Shown piece after piece: positions 24,901-36,598 of a DNA stretch of 64,000 bases. The notes below the pieces were generated by a model. That model was given only the letters and a program-made list of their open reading frames with translations, had not been told where the DNA came from and searched no databases. The DNA is taken from the NCBI GenBank assembly GCA_003667245.1, contig RCNN01000164.1, forward strand, positions 1 through 64,000, in the 5' to 3' direction. Numbering within the stretch: position 1 is the stretch's first letter; each line of letters opens with the position of its first letter. A program made the translations under genes and the position numbers. The DNA is from Heterostelium multicystogenum. Taxonomy: Eukaryota > Evosea > Eumycetozoa > Acytosteliales > Acytosteliaceae.

Positions 24901-25003
24901 TGGAGCATTTCTGTTGGTGACTGTTGCAGCTGTCCTCATCAAGAGACAACTCAAAGGAAGAAAGCTGATTGATGTCGCAATTAAATTGAAAAGGAAGTTC
25001 TAA
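21991..25003 (+). CDS. C-type lectin/TIG/EGF transmembrane surface protein, copy A
   Basis: Exons 21991-22751, 22823-23699 and 23757-25003 join in phase, giving about 960 aa. A signal peptide appears when one A of the AAAA run near 22003 is dropped; a second shift lies near 23460. Domain order: C-type lectin-like (residues ~25-165, with CPWGPGEP and a C-terminal LCVVYKG); one or more TIG/IPT-like folds (EIVTIRGLNFGTD); a diverged middle; a second TIG-like part (KVTIIGNYF); an EGF-like module (CSNPTCSGNGVCNNDNGQCQ); a Pro run; a ~200-residue juxtamembrane domain; one TM helix (IPVIVVCSVVGAFLLVTVAA); and a short basic tail. A type I cell-surface adhesion or recognition receptor is likely. The next gene is its tandem duplicate. 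Confidence 0.75.
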
Positions 25004-25040
25004 ATAAATTTAATTATAAATAGTATCTAATTTATTAAAT
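24002..25040 (+). repeat. Near-identical 3' block, copy A
   Basis: From TATAAACAATATTTCGAATG just before the EGF module through the stop codon and 37 bases of 3' UTR, this block is almost identical to 27168-28206. Upstream of it the two genes are clearly diverged. In the encoded protein only about seven residues differ over some 330. Confidence 0.9.
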
Positions 25041-25162
25041 AGTTAATTAAAAAAAAAAAAAAAAAACAAATGTTTTAAGATTCAATAAATATCTTTTTTT
25101 ACGATTTTGGGGTTTACTGGACTACAAATACCTCAATGTAATTTGATCAGTTGGCACTAAAG

Positions 25163-28100
25163 ATGATCTCCAATTTTTTGCACCTATTTACTTATTATCT
25201 CTTTTATAGGGTCGGTTGTAAAGGTTGATGCCTCTATAAGTTTTCCATCATGGAACCTAACAGGCTATTCGTATAATTATGTTGAAATAGATACAAACTA
25301 TAATACAGCTGTTTCACAATGTTTATCCAACTCTGGATATATTGCCACTCTAAGTAGCAAGAGTGAAGTTGACTATATTACTACATATATCAAAGGACAT
25401 GGAATAACAAGCGCTTTCTGGATAGGAATTCAGTCCGCATCATTCAATGGATCTGGTTACGCATACGAAACTACAACACCTACTCCAAATCTGCCAATGT
25501 ATGATATCGCTAATGATCAGTGTTTCACCTATTGTCCTTGGTCTGCTAATGAGCCTGCGATTGGACAGAATAGCTACGTGGTTGCTGCACAGTTGATTAA
25601 TGATGTCTTAATGTTCGTTACAAAACCAAGGACTCTTTCATTAACTTCTCTATGTGTGGTTCAGAATACTCTTAGTGGAGATCCTAAATTGTATCAAAAA
25701 TCAACAGTACTCACGACAGGTGGAAATTTAGATGTCCAGCTTACCAACTCCCTGAATTCACTAAAAGAGTGCTATCTTTCTAAATGGAACAATTATACTG
25801 AAACACCAGTAACTGTACTTAGTAATAGTGTAATTCAGATAAACCCTGGAACTGGATTATATCGCTTGAGATGTATAACCGATGCAGATAAATCAGCCAA
25901 TATTTTCTCGGTTTTCCAATACCAATGTAAGTTGTGTGAATTTGAGATCGGATCTCATCAATCGTTTTATTAACCAGTTTTAAAGCACCATTTATACATG
26001 GATTTACTCCCATGTTTTTTAAAGATAAAGTTGTAACGATAAAAGGTACAGGATTTGGAGATGATAAAAGCTTAATAACAGTATACTTTGGAGGTTCTGT
26101 TAATTGTAGCAAAGTTGTTGTCATAAACAATTCTTCTATCAGTTGTAAACTTGAAAGCGATCTTACAAACCCATTCCCAATCATTGTAACAGTAGATGGT
26201 GCAACTATTACTTCAAATAGTGCACCAATATATAGGAATGGTATAATGGATAGTCCAGCCTTTGCCATTTTTCAACGACAAGTATCTCTCTATACTTTCA
26301 GCCAATATATAATGCCAAAGTTAGGACAATCATCTTTTTTGGGTGTAGTTGTAGATGTAGATGTATATCAATTTCTTTTAAAAGTTTATTCCGGTCGATC
26401 TATGATTCAAGGTGTTAGACAGAGTCAAGGTACCTTCTATTACTTATTTGGTCCAAAAAAAGATGCTAAAGTTGTGCCTTATACAATTGGTGGCTCATCA
26501 GTAGTGACAGCCTATGATCCACTAACTTACATTATTGACAGTGGTAATTTTACTGACACAGATTCTAATGCTGTGAACAACTTGTATTATATTGAATATC
26601 CTCAAGTTTTGGTTGATCCAACTATTACCAATTGGGTAACCAATGCATCGAACTATGAAAACGGATATGCCACTTTCTTCGTTCTTTACAATCAACCAAT
26701 TCAAAATCTCACAGTTCATGGTATCGATCCTATTGGACCATTCGAAATTAAACTGCCAATTGTACTATATCTTTCAGCTAGTGTGAGCACCTACTATATT
26801 AACTTCACTATTAATGGAATAACAACAAATTCAATTTACTACACCAACAATTTATATAGTAAGAAAAGACATAATTTAAACTTTTTAAACATTCTATTAA
26901 TTTAATCACCTTTAAATTCAGAACCGATTATAGATAGCTATCAGTCAACAATTAAACAAGGTCAAATTGGAACGGTTTCTATTTTTGGAAATCATTTCAT
27001 TTCTAACTCTATAGCTTCGATTGGTGGAAAATTATGTGATTATCAAGATATTCTCTCAAAAAACTACATTACTTTGTAATTTCAATGGCACTCCTATTGG
27101 AGGAAAGGATGCTTTACCTATTACAGTTACCAATAATGTTGGTAACACTACATCATACATTTTCTACTATAAACAATATTTCGAATGTAGCAACCCAACA
27201 TGCTCCGGAAATGGAGTTTGTAATAATGATAACGGTCAATGTCAATGTAATCCAGGATATTTCTTGTCAGATTGCTCAATGAAACAACAAACAACACCTC
27301 CACCACCTCCCATGGTAAATGACAATGGTGGTGCCATCCTGGTCAAGAAGAATGACAGTGCCGAAACGTCAAAGTTCAACATTGATATTCAATATCTCAG
27401 AGAGATCAACTCCGATGGAATCACACAAAGACTTGTCAATGTTTCTGACATCAATTGGACTTCAATCAAATCAAATGATTCATCATCGTACTTGTATCAA
27501 GGCCAAATATCCAACAGTGACTCAACAATAGATTTGAAAGTCAGTATTTTCAACACATCATCATCGATTGAGTTTGCAGGTGAGACAATCAAAATGGATG
27601 AAAACTCTGTCAAATTCCAAGTGACAATCAAGAATTGGGGTTTCAAAGATAAATTGAACACTTTGGAAGTAATTTATGCTGCACAATTACTTCAAAAGAA
27701 TGATATTTGTTCGAAACCAGAGGTAATATCAGACGGCTCAACTGAAAACTCAGTATCATGGTATCAGGTTCAAATTGGATCATCGATTCTCTCAGCCAGA
27801 TTTGCTCGATATCTGTTTGTCAATGACAGAATAAGCAAGAGTGTTGTGAAATTACTTGATTCCGAAACAGACCCATTGTATCAGATGGTTCAATCGGATC
27901 AATCGAAGTATACTTTGTTGACTTCAATCGAAGTTCCATATTTCGACAGTGAATGTATTTTAGATCCAAACTTTTCCTTGTTGTTGACCGATGATCCTGA
28001 TTCAGATCAATGTAAGTCCAAAGAAAACAAATGGAAAATCCCAGTGATTGTTGTTTGTTCAGTTGTTGGAGCATTTCTGTTGGTGACTGTTGCAGCTGTC

Positions 28101-28169
28101 CTCATCAAGAGACAACTCAAAGGAAGAAAGCTGATTGATGTCGCAATTAAATTGAAAAGGAAGTTCTAA
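25163..28169 (+). CDS. C-type lectin/TIG/EGF transmembrane surface protein, copy B
   Basis: Tandem paralog of the preceding gene, with exons at about 25163-25926, 25986-26858 and 26922-28169. Intron positions and total exon length match copy A. The signal peptide (MISNFLHLF, then LIISFIGS) needs one base change near 25190, and the A6 run near 27057 needs one A removed. Domains follow the same order: C-type lectin-like (FWIGIQSASFNG, CPWSANEP), TIG-like (VVTIKGTGFGDD), variable middle, second TIG-like part (TVSIFGNHF), EGF, juxtamembrane domain, TM and basic tail. The lectin and TIG halves are much less similar to copy A than the EGF-to-tail part is. The gene ends 37 bases before the convergent KDEL receptor stop. 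Confidence 0.75.
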
Positions 28170-28206
28170 ATAAATTTAATTATAAATAGTATCTAATTTA
28201 TTAAAT
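27168..28206 (+). repeat. Near-identical 3' block, copy B
   Basis: Partner of 24002-25040. Its 3' limit at 28206 coincides with the last base of the KDEL receptor stop codon on the opposite strand. In copy A the sequence after the block is a different A+T-rich run including an A18 tract. Confidence 0.9.
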
Positions 28207-29121
28207 TATTGTGGCAATACTAATTTATTTCCAATCCATTTACTATTTATAAATATTGTTAGTATAAATTACGATGAAGTAACTAAAGAATAATAAATAC
28301 CTCTTGAAGTAATAATAGAAAAAGTCGCAATAAAGAATGGTTTGGACGACACCAGCAAACATAACCAACAATCCAGAGAAGTCTTCAGTGAAAATTCTGT
28401 ATACCCAATTCAAAAAATAAAAGGCACGATATCCACCAAGACAAATAATATAATTCGATGTCAAAGATTCAACCTCACTGGTTCTCTGTAATAAGAATAA
28501 TTGTGGTAGAATAGCAACTGATTCTAAAAAGATTGAGAATGTCCACAAGATCTAGATGAATGCAAAGCTTTCAGTGAGTGCTCTATTTAGTTTGGTTTGA
28601 AGAAATGATTACTTACTTCTAAAATCAAGTCGTTGGTTTGTTTTGTCATAGAAGAGCAATGCAAGAATTGCACAAGGAATAATAAGGAAATGAATTCTAA
28701 AGTTGTCGTGTTCTTTGTCGTAGGTGAATTAAACTTGACGGTCATCAAGTATATAATGTAATATGATGCACAAAGATAGACGATCTTCATGATAGAGTTA
28801 TAGTATGAATAGATCGATACAAATAGATCAAGATATCTAGTTGTAAAAACGGCACAATATAATATTTGACTCTTTAATGAAATACCTATATGTAATTTAG
28901 TTGATTATAAGTAAATAATACTCATGAATGTTAAGAAGAATCAAATGATGATCCAAACTCTAAACTAAGAGAAAGGAGTAAAGGAGTAACATAGCCGCCT
29001 GTTTCCAAGTAGGATCTCAATCAACATACCATTGCATGACTTATCATTCTTTATTTTGAATAACAATAAAAGGATAGCAGTAATATGCAAGAGATCAACC
29101 TATCAATCTAAAAAGATTCAT
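28206..29121 (-). CDS. ER lumen protein-retaining receptor (KDEL receptor, ERD2 family)
   Basis: Four exons, 29121-29030, 28885-28617, 28551-28301 and 28242-28206, join in phase to about 215 aa, the normal family length. Seven-TM family hallmarks are present: MNLFRLIG, then [84 protein letters not shown]. The receptor cycles between Golgi and ER and retrieves soluble proteins bearing K/HDEL signals. The frame needs single-base corrections near 29094, near 28723 and between about 28640 and 28660. Its stop lies just beyond the 3' UTR of the convergent lectin gene B. Confidence 0.9.
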
Positions 29122-29962
29122 TGTTGTTGTTGTTCTGTTTCTATTGTTGTAATAGATTTGTTATTCTTTACCAACTATAATAATTAATATAACTCCTAAG
29201 ATTACTATTATTATTAATTACTGAAGTCCACTTGACTTGAATAATAAATAATATATTATTTATGTTATGTTGGAAAATGAATGAATCACCAAAACCAATA
29301 AAACTTGCTTTAAAATTGATTTTAAATTGACTTTGTGGTTGGTGTATTGATAAGTTGCACTGTGATGTGTGTTGGCATTATTTTTGGTTTTTATAAATGA
29401 TTGAACTTCAATCTATCAAAAAGAGTAGCATCATTTTTTTTCAGCATAAAAATAAACTCATTAATAAAAACAATGAATCTCCCGGTTTTGACAGACAAAC
29501 TTTCAATGAAAACACAATAAACAAACATCCTATTTCTTTAATATATTTTAACTTTTCAAATAAATAATTTCATTTTTGTTATAGGTGTGTGTGTGTGTGT
29601 TGTGGTTAGTATAATACAATATTATTGGACAACATTGATATTATTATTATTATTAATATTATTATTTAGTTCGGCAGTGTGGTGTTGTTAAATAGCATTC
29701 AAAAACAAAAAAAACATAAACTTGTGCTAGTAATTGTAGATATTTCATTCATTGTATTTTATATTGGCATTACTATTATTATCCTATATCTATTTATACT
29801 TATCTATATATATATATTAGTTTTATTTATCATATTTTGCTTATTATCGATAGATCTATCTTATATATTTGTAGTTGTATTGTACAATAAATACTCATAA
29901 TCTTAATTAGAGTATCGATTGTCAAACAACTATCATTACTACTACTATTATTATTATTATTG
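29122..29962. other. Divergent intergenic region
   Basis: About 840 bases, A+T-rich, with a (GT)n microsatellite near 29585-29600 and TTA/TAA runs near 29640-29670. A plus-strand open frame at 29679-29900 is hydrophobic low-complexity sequence and not believable as a gene. Confidence 0.45.
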
Positions 29963-32900
29963 ATGAATAACGTAAATAAGAGAAAGTTACAGTTAGAATC
30001 AAAGAAAGAGTTTAAAATCATCACCTTATACAAAGAGAATACTTGAGTATTTGAATCATTGTAATAATGAGATTATTTCTTTGAGTAAATCAGGTGGTGG
30101 TGTTGATGGAAATCATGATCAAGATCCTACTAGTGGTAATACATTGACAATGGTCAGTGTTGATCATAATGCTGCAGGAATATCTCATTTTGGTTTCAAG
30201 GTGGATACGTCAATCACTGATGGCCCAGTATACCAATTTAGGTGGACTTTTGGGACCTCCACAGATTTACAAAACCATGGAGAGACTGATCGTCTATCTT
30301 ATCAACTATCATAATGTTTCATCAAAATCACCAAAAACAACTGATAAGAATGGTACAGTTCTGCAATCTCCTGGGAGAAAGTCGATTGGCGGCAATAATC
30401 AAAGCAATAGTAGTTCTGTGATAGATATAGAGCCCGAGAATTCATGGTGTCCTTATAAAAGTTATTTTATCAGTGTCAAAGAGTTGATGAGCAGAACAGC
30501 TAATTTCGCATCATTGGATCAGTCTGTACCAGAGGAGATGAATCACAACTTCCGTTTACTGATTGGAATGATAACAAACTCATCGAACCCTGCTAATAGA
30601 GATCGTCTCGTTATCAAAGATCAAGATGGTGAGGTACCCGTTCAGCTGAGTTCTTCGTCCAATTGCATTCCTGATCCCAACATGATGGATTCTATAGTTT
30701 TTGTATCAAGTTGGAGATTGGTGGTAGTACCACCTCAAACAGAAATATCAGTGAGCAACATTTCATACGATACTTCCAGGAATGTTGTCAATTATATCGA
30801 AATACAGAGATTGCATGTTCTCTATCGTGGAAGCTCCAACTACTTTCAAAGAGTACTGAGTGATTTCTACCAACAAACCCAAACCATCCCATCTCTATCA
30901 AAATTTATTTTACATACATTCAAACCAACCACACAAACTATCGACAGTATACGCAATTCATTGGTTAAAATGAGAGAAACAAGGTCGAAAGATATAGATG
31001 GTGGACTAAAATATAATATTCTTGTAAAAATACACTCAAAATCATCGGTATTGGCTTCAAAGACAGGTCAATTCTTCTTCATCCAAGCTTCTTTAGTTCA
31101 TGAAAAAGAAAAGGAGAATCAGAATGATAAGACTTTCTATATTATGTTTAGTGACGAAATGACGAAATGGTTTCAATTATTGGAAGTTGGTAATCAATAT
31201 TTAATAGTTGATACTGTGGCCAAGATGATATTCAGTGGCACAGAGAAAGAGAGACCAATGTTTAATATATACAAAGATACAAAGATATTTCACAATCTTA
31301 CGTCAACTACAAATACCAGAGTTACATTGGACTTAAAAACTTTGTCAAACGTCCACCCTACATCACTGCCACACTCTATTGACTACATTGGATATATCAC
31401 ATCGGACTACAACATCGAAGAAGGCTCTTACATCATGGATGACAAATATCGTGTGTTTTTCACTCACTATGCTTGCAAGGGTTTTTATGGAAGTGGAATT
31501 CGTGTTGGAACTAAAATCAAATTAGAGAATGTACATCCAATTTATGTAAATAAGGAATTCAAAGTAAGTGTGGTTAATCAACAAAAATGCGCAACTATTA
31601 ATTGTTATTTTTCAGGGACTAGGAGTTTGTTCAAATAGTTCATTTAAATTCCTATCATTTGTAAATAATCAAACACTTAGAAACATTAGACCATTCCAAT
31701 TGTCACCTTACTACCCACTTTGGAGTAAATATTCAATAATAGACTCATTTATACTATCAAAGATACTCGGTCGTTTGGCAACAAAATTTCCATTAATATT
31801 TAAAGATTTCGATTCATTTAAGAAACCAGTAAGTTCAGTTTGATAAAATTTACGAATTTCTATCGCTAAAATTTTTGATTCACTAGTTTAAAAATGCTTA
31901 TATATACGATCAAATTGCTCAATCATTTGGTATAGTTCCAGTTAAACAATTCCAAAGTGCAGAAGATGTTTATGATATATTCTTTAACCATGATGATCAT
32001 TGCCACTACAACAAACAATCAGTTCAATTTCCAATCATTTTAGAAGTATCTCAAATTACCAAACCAAAGGATATCACAAGATCAGATAGATATTTAAATA
32101 ATTTGAAATATTCCCTAATTGGAAGATTCGAATTGGAACCACAAAGTTATGAATGGGGCAAAGTTTATATCAAAGATGATGTCAATTCTTCTTTTGTAGT
32201 TTGCAATATTATTGACGTAAGTTAGTTTGAATACCAGCCCCAATAAATTTACTAATATAAGAGTTATGATAACAGTTGAATGAATATCATTTAAATTATA
32301 TTTGGAAGATCAATAATTTTATGATCAATTTGGAAGTATTTAGTGACGAATATAATAATGTTAAAAAGATGGTTTTCATTCAATTTTCAATGGCTGATTG
32401 TGACATGGTTTCACCAATTCAAGCAGAGAGATATCAGCTAGAAAACTGCCAACGTGAATGTGAGATCTACCAAGCAAATTTCCAACTGCTACAAAACAGT
32501 GTCAAGTCTTATGATCATTTAGGCTTCCTATTTTTCAAACTAGTTGGAAAGCTCATTAGATATGGCAAACTTTCATTATCAGTTGTTTTATTGATACCTG
32601 GTTTACCACTTGTCAAAATCAACAATGTTCCAACTAAATTCTATCCATCTCTCCAAATTTCTAATTGCTACTATATCAACAATTGTTCTGTGCACTCATC
32701 AAAAGCCTCACATAAATATACGAAGAAGTTCAAAGTAGATTCCAATGGTATGGATGAAATTCTCAATATATCTCAAAACAGAAATATTAACCATTTTTAT
32801 TCAACAGTGCAAATCAAAACTATTGTATTTATTGATTCTGATGAATCAAAGTTGACCCCTCAACATTTCACAACAGGAACAATACATGATTATTGTATTC

Positions 32901-34412
32901 CATTGGTTTCAATAGAAGATAATGAGTTGTTTGATCAGATCGATAGATTTGAATTTAGAAGTAATTATTACTCTGTTAGCGAACTCTTGGATTTGGATAC
33001 AATCTCATTATTAAATAATGATCAATTCAATTATGTTTCTTTCACTGCTGCAATTGTCCGACACTCTATTGAATCTAAAAAGGGGTAAATATTAATTTTC
33101 TCTTAGAGGTAAAGTAATATTAATCATATCCTATAATAGCAAACTTAGTTTGATACTGTGGTGTAGAGATACTGCTGGTCGAATTGAGGATGAAATATGT
33201 GTTATTTTGCATGACTATCACTATGGAATAGTTGAGGGATTGGTTGTTAAGTTTTCAAATCTTTCGATTACAACAGGTGGTGTTGGATTAAGAAATATTT
33301 GCCATAGCAACAGATACTCATACTTTACAGTTTTGTCAACTGAGCATGAGCGTGTTACAATGGAAGAACACTCTGGTACCAGCAGTCCAGCTTTATTCAG
33401 TTTGGATGTAAACAACAATATAAATACCAATGCTGGAAACCAAAAAACCAATCAAAATTATCTACAACGTACTACTATTTCAAGAGAACCTTCAACATCT
33501 CAGCTACCAATTAGTGCATATGAAATTATCGATCTTGAAAGAAGTAAAGATAGTGATTTTAATGATGGCCATTCAACATCGTCCTCCTCTTCCAATTCAC
33601 CACATCCATTCGTTGGTGTAACAGCAATTAGTAAATTTGAAAATACAATTGATTTAACTTCTACATCCTCAACTACAACCAACACAAAACACACTCTATT
33701 CTATCAACGATTCAAAGCCACTCAAGCTATCAGATGTAAATAGATCGTCCCAAAAGAAACTTCATAAAGTAATAGCAGACATCACAAGGATTATATATGT
33801 TGAAATCTCATACTTGTAAGATACAAACCTCACTTATTTTAAACCTTGTACTAACTTTTTTCTATAACCATAGATGTAATAAATGCTATCAACCTATTAC
33901 ATCAATCAAGTGTAAATGTAATTTAGATCAAGATACCAAACAGTTCAAATTTATTGGAAGCTTAGAATGTGAAGTTTCAGATGGAAGCTCAGTTAAATCA
34001 ATAGTTACAACCGATGAACACATAATCAGTAAGATTATGAACATTCCTCAAAAGTAAATAGAAATTAATGAAATCAAAGATTATACATATTTATATTAAC
34101 ACTGTTGGTAGTCATATGAATGAGATCAGGCGCAAACTTATAGAAACAAAAAAAATTGGTGTGTGGACCCTATCGGAGGAAAAGATGAAATCAATCAAAA
34201 CGAAATTCAATAGTTTGGAAGTTGTTGACTTGTATAATGCTAAAGCATGGAAGAATGACCAAGAGAAATGGCAGAGCTTCGAGTGGACTGTGAGTAAAGA
34301 GGATGAATTTGGTAGCCATTTGAAATGTCACAAGATAGAACAAGTAGACAGTAGAGATCAAGCCTGGATGGTTATGGATTTTGTAAATTTACCATACAAT
34401 AACATGTTTTAA
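29963..34412 (+). CDS. Large OB-fold/zinc-ribbon protein resembling CTC1 (CST telomere complex)
   Basis: Seven exons join in phase: 29963-31563, 31616-31828, 31887-32216, 32276-33084, 33140-33815, 33874-34053, 34112-34412; about 1369 aa. Frameshifts sit near 30042, 30235 and 33710. The sequence looks like serial OB folds: KYNILVKIHSKSSVLASKTG, VGNQYLIVDTV, VVLLIPGLPLVKINNV, KLSLILWCRDTAGRIEDE, CVILHDYHYGIVEGLVVKF. A late OB-type segment carries a zinc-ribbon-like CNKCYQPITSIKCKC with preceding HKVIADITRI. Size, repeated OB folds and a zinc module fit CTC1, which with STN1 and TEN1 coats telomeric single strands and recruits polymerase alpha. RPA70-like or other OB proteins are alternatives; RPA70 is shorter. 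The family call is inference from architecture. Confidence 0.45.
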
Positions 34413-34709
34413 TAAAAGACTTTGGAATCTATTTATTTATTTTTTTAAATAAAAGATAGAATCATCTCGTAAAGAGAAACAGAACAGATTTGGAATCAAT
34501 AGAGATAGATGTACAACTTCATAAGGAGAGAGATTCTTAACTCATCATAGGATATCATGCCCTGGGGTTAATAGTCTCCTTTGTGTAATTCCTTAGTTTC
34601 TAGACTAAAATTTTTGAAATTTTCTTACTAAACTGTAAATTTAACCAGGGCAACACAAAAAATAGTATAAAAAATTAGGCGGAATGAGTTCATATTATAA
34701 AATTATAAG

Positions 34710-36522
34710 ATGACAATTAAAGTAGATAGATTAGATAGTTTAAATCTATTAATTAAGAGAGTATTTAATGATAGACTTTTAGCAAAGAAGATATTTGAAG
34801 ATGTAAAGGAAATTCACAGAATATATATTAGATCGACAATTCATTTACTCTTGCCATATTCATCTGTATATGATGGAGGTGGATTTATTGATTCAATGAT
34901 GACATCAAGTAAGAGTTTTAAAATGATGAAGAGTGCAGAGTGGCTTCTCTTCCATCGCTTTATCAAACGCTCTTATCATAAAATTGAAAATGCACAGAGA
35001 ACGAGGACATAAGCTAAAATGGAGCGACCATGCACTTACTTTGGCAGCAAGACTGATTAGAGATGATGATAAACTAGAATACCTGGTTGAATCTTTACCT
35101 CAACATTCACTCGAATTTATGGTGGCAAGCGTTAATGAATCTAATTTACTTCTTTTTCAGAAACTTTGTATTTCTGCTGCAAGGAAGTTATTAAAACAAC
35201 CCCATATCATCTTAAAGCTTTTGGAGACTGCAATCACAAAAGGAAGGCATGAGATAGTACGATTCATTATCAATCATTATAGTCCAAATGCTGATATATT
35301 GCGATGTACTGAATTGGCTTTGAATAGTAAGAGCGCACCCACAGTAATGGAGTTAATTAGTCTTTCTTATTTCAGTCTTAACCGAGTTCCATATTTAAGA
35401 ATATTGTTAATGCATGATATCAATCTTATTAAATACTTCTTTGATAATATTCCGTCACAGGAGTTTGTGATTGAAATAGAAAGATATGAAGAAGCTCTTG
35501 TCAATTTAAGAATAGAAGATTTCAACTGGAATCATTTCGACATTATAATGTATCTTTATGTGAGAAAGTTCGGAATTTCCAAGTCTACACAATTTGAAAG
35601 AGATACAAATCCATACAATTTAACTGACAGCCAAAATGCTTTCTATTCATTTGTAATGTTACTCCACAAAACCAAATCTTCTCATCTATCTTCTACATTC
35701 CGAAAGATAGTTTCATTCAAGAATGAAGCTTTACTTGAAGATATGATCAATCAAGTTTTTGAAAATGAAAGTCCACAGTTGACAAGATATTTAATAGAGG
35801 ATGGATATATCAATCTACTCCAAAGATTCGCAGGCATCTTTCCAACTCAAATCTATAGGATAATGAGGGTGTCAGAAACTGATACTCTTGAAATTCTCAA
35901 ATTCATAAAAAGTAATTCCTTAGAAGTTCATCAAAGTGTACTGGTTGAGGAGTGTGCTCGTGGAAATACTGCAACTGTTAGTTTTTTACTAGACAACTTT
36001 GACACTGTACATTTTGATTCCAACCTACTTCGCATTGCTCTGGACAATGGACACTTGGATCTAGTGTACTCAATGAAAAGATATGGAAGACAAAAGATCT
36101 TCTCCCATTCATACATTAACGTTGCAACTCATTTCAAAAACCTATTCCAACACTTTGGGAAGGAATACCTTGAAATTAACTCAATAACGATTGAAGTAAT
36201 GGTCGCACTCAATTTGAAAGAGGAATTCGAACTTGCTGTAAAAGAATATGATATAGTCATTGCCCCAACTATATTCTTAAGCCTTGGTGAAGAAGAATGG
36301 ATGAATGAAGCTATTAACAAAAAGCAATGTCTTCCAACAACTAAATTTGATAGATCTATCCTCGTGAACTGTATAAGTCAGTCTGGTTCAATCAAGCTTT
36401 ACAACATGTATAAGTCTATCGCCCAAAAAAGCATGCATGATAACTATTGGGAGTCGAAATTATTAAAAAAAGCAACTAAAAATGGTCACCACATGCTTGT
36501 GTCATATCTAAAAAACGAATGA
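34710..36522 (+). CDS. Helical-repeat (ankyrin-family-like) protein, dictyostelid-expanded type
   Basis: Starting at ATG 34710, one shift near 35000 links two segments to about 604 aa. The N-terminus (LLIKRVFNDRLLAKKIFEDV, then EIHR) is typical of a large dictyostelid paralog family annotated as ankyrin/F-box-like. The rest is a helical solenoid with degenerate ankyrin-style units such as LLETAITKGRHEIVRFIINH, LVEECARGNTATVSFLLDN and LLRIALDNGHLDLVYSMKRY. The likely role is protein-protein interaction; no partner can be named. It lies 76 bases upstream of an F-box/FNIP gene on the same strand. Confidence 0.6.
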
Positions 36523-36598
36523 AAATGAATAAATCTCATTCTGACATTTGTTATTTCGGTTTCGAATTCACAATTTTATTTAGGTTAACAAATATATA

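Noticed and set aside
29679..29900. Hydrophobic plus-strand open frame
   Set aside because: Ile/Tyr/Phe low-complexity translation of A+T-rich DNA; no family resemblance.
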